From Sporosarcina highlanderae (lineage in GTDB: Bacteria > Bacillota > Bacilli > Bacillales_A > Planococcaceae): DNA of 64,000 nt. The notes under the pieces are model-generated. The model did not search any database. It saw only the letters and a program-made list of their open reading frames with translations, and was not told where the DNA came from. Both the position numbers and the translations under genes were made by a program. Location: assembly GCF_030433715.1 (NCBI RefSeq), contig NZ_JAROCC010000009.1, forward strand, positions 62,001 through 126,000. Reading direction: 5' to 3'. Positions 26,345 to 34,323 of the stretch are shown piece by piece (the stretch's first letter is position 1; the number at the start of each line of letters is the position of its first letter).

Positions 26345-27429
26345 CCAATTGGTGAAGAGGGATGGTGCTCATAGTATCTTTCCTTATCCCTTTCCCTCAA
26401 TAGTTCCCTGAACGTACTAACGACATAATCCAATTGATCATTTGTAATCAAATAATGAACAATCATCCGTATCTTTCTTGGCCCTATCTTTTTCACTTTT
26501 ATTCTTTTTTCTTTTAGATCGTTGATTAGTTTATCGGCATCCATTCCACTTTGATTTATAGTCACCGAGATAATATTCGTTTGTACATCCTTCAAATTAA
26601 TGAAGAGCCCCTCTATGGAGGCTAATTTCTCCGCCAGTTGCTTAGCCTTGTCATTGTCCTCTTTTAATCGATCAATCATATTTTCCAAAGCGTATATCCC
26701 GGGAGCTGCGATTATTCCGGCTTGTCTCATTCCACCGCCAAGTCTCTGGCGGTTTATTTTTGCCTCTTTGATAAATTCTTTTGACCCCACAAGAATGGAG
26801 CCTAATGGACAACCTAATCCTTTAGTGAGGCAAAATTGAGCGGCATCTACATACTTGCAGAACTCTGATGGTTCGACACCTAACTCTACTGAAGCATTAA
26901 AAATCCTGGCCCCATCAAGATATACGGGTAACCTATATTGCTTCGCGACTTCTTGAATCTCTTTCATGTTTTCAAGGGTAACTATTTGTCCTAAGTTTAA
27001 ATTGTACGTATTTTCCAAGGAGATTAATGCTGTTTTAGCCCTTTGGATATCGCCCAAAGAAATTGAGGACTCTACAATCTCAGGGTCGAAATATCCATTC
27101 TCTACCTGAATAGGCCTTGCTTGCACTTGTGATAAGGCTGAAATTGCAGCTCCTTCTAAATTGTAGATATGAGATTCGCTTCCAAGGATAATTTCCTGCC
27201 CCCTTGTTGAAAATCCCATTATCGCAATTTGATTTGCCATTGTGCCGGATAGGACGAGCATCGCGTCCTCCATCCCTAATAGGTTAGCGGCTTTTCGTTC
27301 AAGTTCATTTACAGTACTATCTTCCCCCATAATATCGTCGCCAAGTGTAGCGTTTGCGATTGCCTCTATCATTTGGGGTTTCGGTAGGGTAACCGTATCA
27401 CTTCGAAGATCAATTTCTTCAACTATCAT
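26329..27429 (-). CDS. ltaE: Low-specificity L-threonine aldolase
   Basis: 366 residues of the PLP-dependent threonine aldolase/beta-eliminating lyase family, which splits (allo)threonine into glycine and acetaldehyde. Landmarks are IDLRSDTVTLP at the start, MGEDSTVNELE, LYLDGAR-type VYLDGARIFNA and FCLTKGLGCPLGS with the PLP lysine. It overlaps the symporter gene by four bases (ATGA), so the two form an operon. Its C-terminal codons run into the right edge of toxin cassette copy 1, so the last residues may be altered from the ancestral protein. Confidence 0.88.
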   Translation of the reverse strand: MIVEEIDLRSDTVTLPKPQMIEAIANATLGDDIMGEDSTVNELERKAANLLGMEDAMLVLSGTMANQIAIMGFSTRGQEIILGSESHIYNLEGAAISALSQVQARPIQVENGYFDPEIVESSISLGDIQRAKTALISLENTYNLNLGQIVTLENMKEIQEVAKQYRLPVYLDGARIFNASVELGVEPSEFCKYVDAAQFCLTKGLGCPLGSILVGSKEFIKEAKINRQRLGGGMRQAGIIAAPGIYALENMIDRLKEDNDKAKQLAEKLASIEGLFINLKDVQTNIISVTINQSGMDADKLINDLKEKRIKVKKIGPRKIRMIVHYLITNDQLDYVVSTFRELLRERDKERYYEHHPSSPIGCINQ

Positions 27430-28631
27430 ATGGTTCCACTCTCGATGTCAGTTGAACTTGTAGATTCCTGACTTTCGTTTTTTTCCTTGCCGAAAAATCG
27501 ATTGACGATCATAAGTATTGAGCCGTCACCCGTTATATTTGTAGCTGTCCCGAAACTATCTTGAATCATGAACAGCGCTAACATAAGACCAATCGCTTCA
27601 TCTCCGAATCCAAGGGTCGACTGTAATATTCCGATTGCGGCCAAAGCGGATCCACCTGGCACACCTACAGCCCCAACCTCAATTACACCAAGAATTAGAA
27701 TGAAAGAGATGATCAGGCCAACTGGGGGTAGCTCCCCATTTGTAATGAGTGATACTGTGATTGCACTTATTGTTAGTGTCATTGCAGCGCCTGAAAGGTG
27801 AACGTTTGCTGTCAGTGGCATAACAAAATCTGCAATCTTTTTATTGATGAACGGAATTGTTCTTGCTTGTCTAAGGGAAACTGGCATTGTGACTGCACTT
27901 GACATTGTTCCAAATGCTGTGAAATAGGCAGGTAGCATTGCTTTAAAAACAACTAAAGGATTCTGTTTGGAAATTATTCCTGCCAATACATACTCAATGA
28001 TCAGCCAAATAAATTGCATGATTACAATTAAGACAAGCATTTTACCGAAGATCGAAATCGTTCCAAACAATGCACCCTTAGCAGCTATACCTGCAAATAT
28101 GCACGAAATAAAAATAGGGAGAACTGGAATGATGAATTTTTGAATTACACGCTCAACTACGTTTCTGAATTCAATTACAGCACCAGAAAGGATTGGTGCT
28201 TTCCCCCAGGTAGATGCCATTCCGATAATAATCGCCAATACCAAAGCCGAGATAATGTTCATCAGTGGCGGGATATCAAGGGTGACAAAAGGTGCACCGA
28301 TTTTAATACTTTCAACGACTTGGCCAGCCTGTAGAGCAAAATTTGGGATGATTAAATAGGCTGCCACGGCAGCAAGTCCACAAGCTATTATCGTATCCAA
28401 ATATGAAATCCCGATCGTGAAACTTAATAGTTTTCCAGCTTTTGATTCGAATTCTGCAATACTGGCCGCAACAAACGCAAAAATGATTAAAGGAATAAAG
28501 AATTTGATGAGATTGCCTAATAGCATACTTCCGGTTTCCGTAAATCGGATCATCCAATCAGGGCCGAAGATTCCTACCAAAATACCGATACCAAGACCAA
28601 GCAACAATTTTGGAATAAGACCAAACTTCAT
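27426..28631 (-). CDS. Dicarboxylate/amino acid:cation symporter (DAACS family)
   Basis: 401 residues with eight or more hydrophobic segments and the GltP/SstT-like signatures FFIPLIIFAFVAASIAEF, TMSSAVTMPVS and a re-entrant region GVPGGSALAAIGIL. GAGGAAAGC lies before the ATG. It is translationally coupled to the threonine aldolase, which suggests sodium- or proton-driven uptake of serine, threonine or related amino acids to feed that enzyme. The substrate is inference from this pairing. Confidence 0.85.
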   Translation of the reverse strand: MKFGLIPKLLLGLGIGILVGIFGPDWMIRFTETGSMLLGNLIKFFIPLIIFAFVAASIAEFESKAGKLLSFTIGISYLDTIIACGLAAVAAYLIIPNFALQAGQVVESIKIGAPFVTLDIPPLMNIISALVLAIIIGMASTWGKAPILSGAVIEFRNVVERVIQKFIIPVLPIFISCIFAGIAAKGALFGTISIFGKMLVLIVIMQFIWLIIEYVLAGIISKQNPLVVFKAMLPAYFTAFGTMSSAVTMPVSLRQARTIPFINKKIADFVMPLTANVHLSGAAMTLTISAITVSLITNGELPPVGLIISFILILGVIEVGAVGVPGGSALAAIGILQSTLGFGDEAIGLMLALFMIQDSFGTATNITGDGSILMIVNRFFGKEKNESQESTSSTDIESGTI

Positions 28632-28709
28632 ATGCTTTCCTCCTGTCTAATGTATGGTGCTGCGAACATTAGACTATATGCTTGGACAATCGCGGACATG
28701 CATGCTTAG

Positions 28710-28738
28710 TTGAACGTATGTTCTAATTGTGTTATAAT
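28710..28738 (+). promoter_or_regulatory. dinD promoter with overlapping LexA (SOS) box
   Basis: TTGAAC (28710-28715), 17-base spacer and TATAAT (28733-28738) form a good sigma-A promoter. GAACGTATGTTC at 28712-28723 fits the core of the Bacillus SOS box (GAAC RNRY GTTC) exactly and overlaps the -35. Confidence 0.85.
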
Positions 28739-28785
28739 TTACTTAATATATTAACGACTGCTATAAATAAAAAGGGGGATTTTGT

Positions 28786-29613
28786 ATGGCGGACATTGAA
28801 AAGTATAGTGAGCATACCTTTGAGCAATACAAGCATGTAAATGAGTATGGTGAGGATTTTTGGTTTGCAAGGGATTTGCAAGTTGTTCTTCAGTACAAAG
28901 AATGGAGAAACTTCATTAAAGTTATTGAAAAAGCAAAGTCTGCTTGTAAAACTAGCGGTAATAGTGTTTCAGACCATTTTGTTGACGTCAACAAAATGGT
29001 ACATCTCGGTTCAGGATCACAGAGGGAAGTAGAGGATATCATGCTTTCGCGCTACGCATGTTACCTAATTGTCCAAAATGGCGATCCAAAGAAGGAAGTA
29101 GTTGCATTAGGGCAAACTTACTTCGCCGTACAAACACGAAAGCAAGAGTTGCAAGAGGAGTTTGAATCGCTTGATGAAGATAAAAAGCGATTAGCCATTC
29201 GAAATGAGTTAAAGGAACATAATAAGTCTTTACAGGAAGCGGCAATGCTTGCAGGTGTTGAAACGAATTTGGACTATGCAACCTTTCAGAATCATGGGTA
29301 TAGAGGTTTGTATGGCGGATTAGATGCAAAAGCAATTCATGCCCGAAAAGGTTTGAAAAAAAGTCACAAAATTTTAGATTACATGGGAAGTACCGAACTG
29401 GCAGCAAATTTATTCCGTGCAACGCAAACAGATGAAAAACTTCGTCGAGACAATGTGCAAGGAAAACAAGAAGCGAACAAAGTGCATTATGAGGTGGGTT
29501 CTAAGGTTCGTAAAACCATTGAAGAACTTGGCGGGACAATGCCAGAGGACTTGCCAACTCCTGAGAAAAGTATTAAGCATATTGAGAAGCAGGAGCGAAA
29601 GAAGATTGAATAA
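28786..29613 (+). CDS. dinD: DNA damage-inducible protein D
   Basis: 275 residues of the DinD family. The N-terminal BRO/antirepressor-like fold (EDFWFARDLQVVLQYKEWRNF), the MLSRYACYLIVQNGDPKKEVVALGQTYFAVQTR core and NHGYRGLYGGL are typical. DinD in E. coli is SOS-induced and inhibits RecA filaments. GGGGGATTT precedes the ATG, and a promoter with a perfect LexA box lies upstream. A hairpin repeat begins at its stop codon. Confidence 0.9.
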   Translation: MADIEKYSEHTFEQYKHVNEYGEDFWFARDLQVVLQYKEWRNFIKVIEKAKSACKTSGNSVSDHFVDVNKMVHLGSGSQREVEDIMLSRYACYLIVQNGDPKKEVVALGQTYFAVQTRKQELQEEFESLDEDKKRLAIRNELKEHNKSLQEAAMLAGVETNLDYATFQNHGYRGLYGGLDAKAIHARKGLKKSHKILDYMGSTELAANLFRATQTDEKLRRDNVQGKQEANKVHYEVGSKVRKTIEELGGTMPEDLPTPEKSIKHIEKQERKKIE

Positions 29614-29658
29614 GTACAGGTTCACATTGAATTTTGAATCGTTTTAGAACCTTGTGAC
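29614..29658. repeat. Dispersed hairpin repeat, after dinD
   Basis: GTACAGGTTC and GAACCTTGTGAC arms around ATTGAATTTTGAATCG; starts directly after the dinD stop. It is a member of the hairpin repeat family. Confidence 0.7.
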
Positions 29659-29666
29659 TTTTTAAC

Positions 29667-29815
29667 CATAAAAAATAGTCCATCTTTGAGTAGTAGCTCA
29701 TAACGGATGGATTATTTATCCCACTAGCTGATCCTCTTGCAGGGAATCTACTGCTACAGACCAACTACTATAGGTAGCAATTTGTGGTCTTTTTTAGTTT
29801 ATTCTTTAATAACAA
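29667..29815. repeat. Remnant of a fourth toxin cassette
   Basis: Starts with the last codons of the toxin frame (AACCATAAAAAATAG), then keeps the ATCC/GGAT hairpin and a degenerate second terminator (CTACTATAGGTAG, TTTTTT). The promoter and most of the toxin are missing, replaced by the hairpin repeat after dinD. The leftward TATAAT seen in full copies is degraded here. Confidence 0.7.
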
Positions 29816-29941
29816 GTATATTTTATTAGAATGGGTCTTCTTTATCGTATTTTTTTCAAATACACCTACTACTAAAAGAAACTTAAGAATTTAAATTCAA
29901 ATGACTTCATATGTTTATGGTACATATGGAGGAGGGGTATT

Positions 29942-30709
29942 TTGATTAAATTTAGGAAGAGGCTTCCTAAAGCAATCAAACAACAACCAGAGATAATGTA
30001 CAATCCACCAACCAGCATGGAAGTTAAAAACAGATTCGAAAATATTATGAGGTTTTCAAAATCAGTTTTAGACGTTGCAAATGAATTTGAGAAAAGTGAA
30101 AATGATTTCAAGGAAAAAGCCGATCATTCATTGGTTGATGTTGTTAGATTGCTCGGAAGGCAACTTCAATCACAGTATTTAACTAATCTTATATACGGTA
30201 TGGATGAAACACTAATTCCCAAATTGCATCCTTCAGAAGTACTTTTTGAGTCATCAGCGAGGATTAATTTGGAGGGTACCATTTTTTCAGACATAATAAA
30301 GAAGGTAGATAATGAAAAGATAATTTCATTGAATAGGGATTTGATATTACCTTGGCCATGGAAAGAATCAAGATTAATTAGTTGTATTGCCAATATTGGT
30401 CAAGGAAGAAGATGGGGGCAGTGGCGTCAAGACGACAATAATCATTACGTGGATTTATGGTTGCCAATGGGAATAGCATGGGTGTTTGGAGGAAATCACT
30501 CAATATCAACGGGAATAATCCAAGGCAAAGGAGAAATTGTTCCGAGGGATATTTATGATATTAGTGATGTGTATGATTATGTGTATTGTGACGGTGTTAA
30601 TTATTATAGAAAAGATGATGGCAGTATAATTTCTCCAGTCAAGAATGCTGAGTTTGCGGCTATTTTTGAAATTGGGCGTATGATGGTTGAGAACTCAATT
30701 AGTTATTAA
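29942..30709 (+). CDS. DUF6710-like protein
   Basis: 255 residues from a TTG behind GGAGGAGGGG. The segment LPWPWKESRLISCIANIGQGRRWGQW, then DLWLPMGIAWVFGGNHSISTGI, matches my memory of the DUF6710 family, whose function is not known. It lies alone between toxin and repeat debris in the accessory zone; no partner gene is evident. Confidence 0.6.
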   Translation: MIKFRKRLPKAIKQQPEIMYNPPTSMEVKNRFENIMRFSKSVLDVANEFEKSENDFKEKADHSLVDVVRLLGRQLQSQYLTNLIYGMDETLIPKLHPSEVLFESSARINLEGTIFSDIIKKVDNEKIISLNRDLILPWPWKESRLISCIANIGQGRRWGQWRQDDNNHYVDLWLPMGIAWVFGGNHSISTGIIQGKGEIVPRDIYDISDVYDYVYCDGVNYYRKDDGSIISPVKNAEFAAIFEIGRMMVENSISY

Positions 30710-30820
30710 TCCTATATCCTTTTATTCATAAAATATATAAATTGAGGTCTGCTCATAAGATAAGTGAGAGACCTCATTTATTTTATACAATTTCTTTAAT
30801 TGGATAAAATTAATTTGCGA

Positions 30821-30865
30821 TACCAGGTTCTCATTGAATTTCGAATTGTTTCAAAACTTAGTACC
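30821..30865. repeat. Dispersed hairpin repeat
   Basis: TACCAGGTTCTCATTG arm and a diverged AAAACTTAGTACC arm around the conserved AATTTCGAATTG core. Confidence 0.7.
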
Positions 30866-30878
30866 TCTTTCATACATA

Positions 30879-31058
30879 CTACAACCCAAAATTATCAACA
30901 AACCCCTCTATATCCTCTTTCGACATTCCCTCAGCTGCCAAATCCGCTACAAATGCAACTCGCATCTGTGCGGCTTTATCAAATTCTCCCGCCTTCTCAT
31001 ACGCCTCCATCCAAACCATTTCACGCCCCCTACTAATGCAAAAAATAACCTTCTTCAT
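30879..31058 (-). CDS. Small hypothetical protein
   Basis: A 59-residue frame starts MKKVIFCISRGREMVW and ends EDIEGFVDNFGL. TAGGAGGGA stands 7-8 bases before its ATG, which supports translation. Charged and helical, no known family. The adjacent hairpin repeat lies just beyond its stop. Confidence 0.55.
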   Translation of the reverse strand: MKKVIFCISRGREMVWMEAYEKAGEFDKAAQMRVAFVADLAAEGMSKEDIEGFVDNFGL

Positions 31059-31261
31059 CTACATTCCCTCCTATAAGATTAGTAATTTATAAAGCTACTC
31101 ATTTTGTCAAACTCAATATACATAGGTTATTTTAAAATTGCTACGTTACGACTTAAAGGGGAGGAGTAAAGAACTTGGTACCCATACAAGAATGCACGAA
31201 CGATTACCATAGCAATCCCTTGTGCAAAACAGATTCCTAATAAATCACTAAGTAAATGCAT

Positions 31262-31289
31262 AAAAAGAAAAACGCCAGAAAATGGCGTT
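31262..31289 (-). terminator. Terminator of the 59-residue minus-strand gene
   Basis: On the minus strand ACGCCA/TGGCGT stem followed by TTTTTCTTTTTA. Confidence 0.7.
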
Positions 31290-31298
31290 TAACATACA

Positions 31299-31478
31299 TT
31301 ATTGATTATCTTGATTGTTTTTTATGTTACCTGTTAATTTCTTTGCGGCGTTTTTAGCAGCGTCTACAGTATACATTGCAATTATTCCTGTTGTTTCGAG
31401 TGCAGATCCAGCTGTATTCTTAATGTTTTCCGCGACACTTTTAGTTTGTTGATTTTCCCCATTTTGCTGGTTGGCCAT
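31299..31478 (-). CDS. Small hypothetical protein with own terminator
   Basis: A 59-residue frame starting MANQQNGENQQTKSVAEN with GAGGAGGTGA well placed before the ATG, and an intrinsic terminator 10 bases after the stop. Glutamine/asparagine-rich ends flank an amphipathic helix. Family not recognised; the intact signals make it a real gene. Confidence 0.65.
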   Translation of the reverse strand: MANQQNGENQQTKSVAENIKNTAGSALETTGIIAMYTVDAAKNAAKKLTGNIKNNQDNQ

Positions 31479-31569
31479 TACATTTCACCTCCTCAACAAA
31501 AGTAGGATATGTGTAATGTCATTATTTATCCGTAAATACAAAGTTCGAGATACCTTTTCCTGAGTTCCC

Positions 31570-31622
31570 GGTACCGGATTCTCATTGAATTTCGAATTGT
31601 TTCAGAACCTGACTTTGGTACC
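31570..31622. repeat. Dispersed hairpin repeat with insertion
   Basis: GGTACCGGATTCTC arm, AATTTCGAATTG core and AGAACCTGACTTTGGTACC arm; six extra bases split the right arm. Confidence 0.7.
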
Positions 31623-31730
31623 TTTTCACTTGACGAGTTGCGGCAGATTCATGGATTGGGTGAAAAGAAGATTAATGAGGAATTGGTGAGGATAGTTAAG
31701 GAGGATGCTATTCCACCTACAAGGAAATAG
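31623..31730 (+). pseudogene. HRDC/helix-hairpin-helix-like C-terminal remnant
   Basis: An open stretch reads FSLDELRQIHGLGEKKINEE followed by LVRIVKED and a stop. This resembles the end of an HRDC domain of a RecQ- or UvrD-type helicase. No start or upstream coding sequence remains; it abuts a hairpin repeat. Confidence 0.45.
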
Positions 31731-31924
31731 TGGATGATATAAAGGTAATACTTCTTGCATTTTCAATCAAACCAAATATCCACACAAAGTAACAAATGTT
31801 TGATGAATCAGAAAATACCGTAATTTATTAATGAAACCAAGAACATTCGTGTGATACAATAAAAGTGTAATAGAATAGGTGACTCAAGGGTGGTCGGCCA
31901 TTCCCTAAGAAGGGAGGTGGTCGT

Positions 31925-32008
31925 ATGTCAATGTCTGAAGCGCTAATGCTTATGGTGTCATTCGGGGCATTAATCGTAACGATATTGTCCTTTCATAATA
32001 AAAAATAA
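31925..32008 (+). CDS. Holin-like small hydrophobic toxin, copy 2
   Basis: 27 residues MSMSEALMLMVSFGALIVTI then LSFHNKK. GGGAGGTGG precedes the ATG, and TTCCC upstream can pair with GGGA to hide the ribosome binding site. It is the most diverged of the three copies but keeps the one-helix, basic-tail form, which suggests selection. Predicted to insert in the membrane when not repressed by the antisense RNA. Confidence 0.8.
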   Translation: MSMSEALMLMVSFGALIVTILSFHNKK

Positions 32009-32166
32009 TCCACCCTTGAGTTGCTGCTCATAACGGATGGATTATTTTTAACTCTCGAGCTGATCCCCCTTGAAGGGAACCTGCTATTACAGACCGTCTA
32101 ATGTTAGGGCATTGGGCGGTCCTTTTTAGTTTATTCGTGGTAGACAAAAGTATACCCTTTAGTTAA

Positions 32167-32195
32167 ATTATAGAGCAGATTATTGGTCAATACAA
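32167..32195 (-). promoter_or_regulatory. Antisense (antitoxin RNA) promoter, copy 2
   Basis: Minus strand TTGTAT, 17-base spacer, TATAAT, identical in layout to copies 1 and 3. Confidence 0.65.
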
Positions 32196-32211
32196 CCAAA
32201 TCACCTTTCAA

Positions 32212-32463
32212 TTGGTTGCCGCTACTACAAGACGAGGTTATGAAGCAAGTCTTGAATATAGAACATATTGCAGGGGCGAGTTTGAAGTAGAGATGCCGGA
32301 CAATTGGACTAATGAAGCCTCAAACTGGTTAGAAAAAACGAAAGAGAAGACGTTAAATGATAATCAGCGGATTTCCGTAAATGGAGGGATTGCAGAAGGG
32401 CGGTTAATTGGCGGTAACGTTAATGCGATGTATGGCTTTATTGGTACGCCCGTAGTCCACCGT
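32212..32463 (+). pseudogene. S66 peptidase (LD-carboxypeptidase/MccF-like) fragment
   Basis: The frame carries GEFEVEMPDNWTNEASNWLE and later VNGGIAEGRLIGGNVNAMYG followed by FIGTP, the central region of S66 family serine peptidases. The N-terminal nucleophile region and the C-terminal part are missing, and the frame drifts into unrelated sequence ending in a hairpin repeat (stop at 32550). A fragment left next to toxin cassette copy 2. Confidence 0.7.
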
Positions 32464-32533
32464 TTTATAGCATTCCTCCTAAGAAAGCTTTGTGGTTACG
32501 TTACGTCATCCAATATAGTTGCATTATTTCAAG

Positions 32534-32577
32534 TATCAGGTTCTCCTTGAATTTCGAATTGTTTTAGAACCTGGTAC
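32534..32577. repeat. Dispersed hairpin repeat
   Basis: TATCAGGTTCT and AGAACCTGGTA arms (one G-U pair) around AATTTCGAATTG. Confidence 0.75.
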
Positions 32578-32827
32578 CCTTTCACCAGGAATTTCAAACC
32601 ATTAAAAAATTTTATTCCCAGTTTAAAGGAATCAACCTTTTTTGTTGAACTAACACACACCTTTAGTTCAATATGAAAGACCTCAATGACATCTCACTCT
32701 ACAACTCTAACACATGAAGATAACATACTTAAATTTGTACTGCATTTGATTTGTTTGTCCAATCAATTTTATAAATAAGTCGTATGCTATTATATAAGAA
32801 ATTTAAATAGAAAGTAGGTAAATTCAA

Positions 32828-33289
32828 ATGGGTGTAATTAAAAATTGTTGTCCTGATTATTTTTTTAATAAGATTTCACCAACAACAAATTTCCCCATTC
32901 CACCTGGTGGAGTACCAGTGGATCTTATTCAGGTGACAGTGACAACTGAAGAAACGAATGACCGGGTGAGAATAGATTCTATGCTTTCTGTTATTATTGT
33001 TACCGGAACTGACGGAGTTTCTGGTTTTAACGTACCATTTCGTCTTTTCCGTGATAATACTCAGATAGCAACAATAAGTCTGACACAAACAGGTCAACTT
33101 AAACAAACAGGTGTACAAAGCCAAATTCTTGATGCTCCTAACATTACCTGGACAGACGTTCCAGGTCTACCTGGCACTTACACTTATCGTATTACGGGTG
33201 AGCGGCGTGGTGGTGAAGAAAACATTCTATCTGTGAGTGTGAATAATAGGCAAATTGATGCTATTGTTTTCCCTCCAGAAAACTGTTAA
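32828..33289 (+). CDS. Hypothetical beta-sandwich protein
   Basis: 153 residues, AAGTAGGTAAATT before the ATG, rich in Thr/Val strands with a cysteine-containing start (MGVIKNCCPDYF) and end (PPENC). Such strand-rich proteins with CC termini occur among exosporium and spore-surface proteins of Bacillales, but no specific family is recognised. It has its own terminator immediately downstream. Confidence 0.6.
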   Translation: MGVIKNCCPDYFFNKISPTTNFPIPPGGVPVDLIQVTVTTEETNDRVRIDSMLSVIIVTGTDGVSGFNVPFRLFRDNTQIATISLTQTGQLKQTGVQSQILDAPNITWTDVPGLPGTYTYRITGERRGGEENILSVSVNNRQIDAIVFPPENC

Positions 33290-33293
33290 TCAT

Positions 33294-33325
33294 AAAAAAG
33301 CTGTGGATTAGGTTCCACAGCTTTT
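33294..33325 (+). terminator. Strong intrinsic terminator
   Basis: AAAAAGCTGTGG pairs with CCACAGCTTTTT around an eight-base loop, just after the beta-sandwich gene. Confidence 0.85.
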
Positions 33326-33336
33326 TGCATTTAAAA

Positions 33337-33528
33337 ATGATATCAGAATACTTTGATGTCTTATTGGATTATAGGGTATTTAATAAGAAGACAACGATAG
33401 ATCTTTCATCAAAAGATGCATTTAACAGTTCGGAAATCCTCGTGGACGGTGTGGCGCTTAACGATGAGGAACAGGTAGAACTGCTGGTATATCTGAAGAC
33501 GCGGAGAACTGTGAAATCGAGGTTGTGA
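33337..33528 (+). CDS. Small hypothetical protein or gene fragment
   Basis: A 63-residue frame starting MISEYFDVLLDYRVFN. It begins 12 bases after a terminator and has no ribosome binding site, so it may be the tail of a lost gene rather than an expressed one. Confidence 0.25.
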   Translation: MISEYFDVLLDYRVFNKKTTIDLSSKDAFNSSEILVDGVALNDEEQVELLVYLKTRRTVKSRL

Positions 33529-33595
33529 TGAGCGATTGTATTTCATATAGTAGCTTCCTTTGTAGTTATAAATGAATCGGGGGATGGGGTTGAAA

Positions 33596-33694
33596 ATGGT
33601 AAAGAGGATGATGTTAGGGGGATTTGCTGCAATTGCAATTGTTCTGCATGAAAAAAACCCAGTATCTACTACGCAAACAATGGACTTTTTTTAG
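33596..33694 (+). CDS. Possible 32-residue peptide
   Basis: ATG behind GGGGGATGGGG opens MVKRMMLGGFAAIAIVLHEK and ends at a TAG after MDFF. The ribosome binding site is good, but the peptide is short and unrecognised; it could be a membrane peptide or residue of a larger gene. Confidence 0.25.
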   Translation: MVKRMMLGGFAAIAIVLHEKNPVSTTQTMDFF

Positions 33695-33871
33695 AATATA
33701 TTTAATCAAGGCCTGCCATGCAAACCATCATTAAATATAATAATTAGTGAATCTCGACAACCTTCAGTATATTAATAGTTTTAAGAACATGCGTATGCTA
33801 CGATAAAAGAGTAATAGAATAGGTGACTCAAGGGTGGTCGGCCATTTCCCGTAAGAAGGGAGGTGGTCGGT

Positions 33872-33955
33872 ATGACAGTATTTGAAGCGCTAATGCTTGC
33901 AATTTCATTCGCAGCATTAATCGTAGCAGTATCGTCGTCTAACCATAAAAAATAA
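33872..33955 (+). CDS. Holin-like small hydrophobic toxin, copy 3
   Basis: 27 residues, identical to copy 1 except Lys for Arg at the penultimate position. GGGAGGTGG is present before the ATG, and the upstream TTTCCC can pair with it. A -10-like TACGAT lies at 33799. A bidirectional terminator follows the stop. Confidence 0.8.
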   Translation: MTVFEALMLAISFAALIVAVSSSNHKK

Positions 33956-34113
33956 CCCATCCTTGAGTGGTAGCTCATAATGGATGGATTACTTTTTCCA
34001 ACTTAGCTGATCCCCCTTGAAGGGAACCTACTATTACAGACTGCCTAACGTTGACAGCGTTAGGTGGTCCTTTTTAGTTTATTCATTTTCAACAACTATA
34101 TGCTAATATCATC

Positions 34114-34142
34114 ATTATAGAGTAGTTTTTTGATTATTACAA
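34114..34142 (-). promoter_or_regulatory. Antisense (antitoxin RNA) promoter, copy 3
   Basis: Minus strand TTGTAA, 17-base spacer, TATAAT. Confidence 0.65.
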
Positions 34143-34323
34143 CCAAATTAGGCGGTCATGTTTTTATCTACTCCTTTGTTTTCTCATCCATTACGTGGCG
34201 ACCCACTTTTCACCAGTGATTACTGGTGCTCCGCCATGTTTCATACCAAAAAAGGTGACATGACGTACGAAATATATATGACAAAGATCAAGGCGAATTT
34301 ATCTAAATCGGGAGTTGCAGGAA

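Larger units (their letters stand above)
25989..26350. repeat. Type I toxin cassette, copy 1
   Basis: A roughly 360-base unit nearly identical to 33760-34147 and related to 31838-32206. It contains the toxin frame, two intrinsic terminators (26157-26198 and 26242-26277) and a leftward promoter at its right edge. Compared with the other copies it lacks about 29 bases between two GGTGGTCGG direct repeats. Confidence 0.8.
31838..32206. repeat. Type I toxin cassette, copy 2
   Basis: Same architecture as the cassettes at 25989 and 33760: conserved AGTAATAGAATAGGTGACTC leader, toxin frame, two terminators and a leftward promoter at the right edge. Confidence 0.8.
33760..34147. repeat. Type I toxin cassette, copy 3
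   Basis: Almost identical to copy 1 over its whole length but retains the ribosome-binding hairpin segment lost there. Confidence 0.8.

Noticed and set aside
31179..31245. A 21-codon TTG frame (MVPIQECTNDYH) behind AGGGGAGGAG
   Set aside because: Good ribosome binding site but very short, with no family and no further signals; not enough to call a gene.
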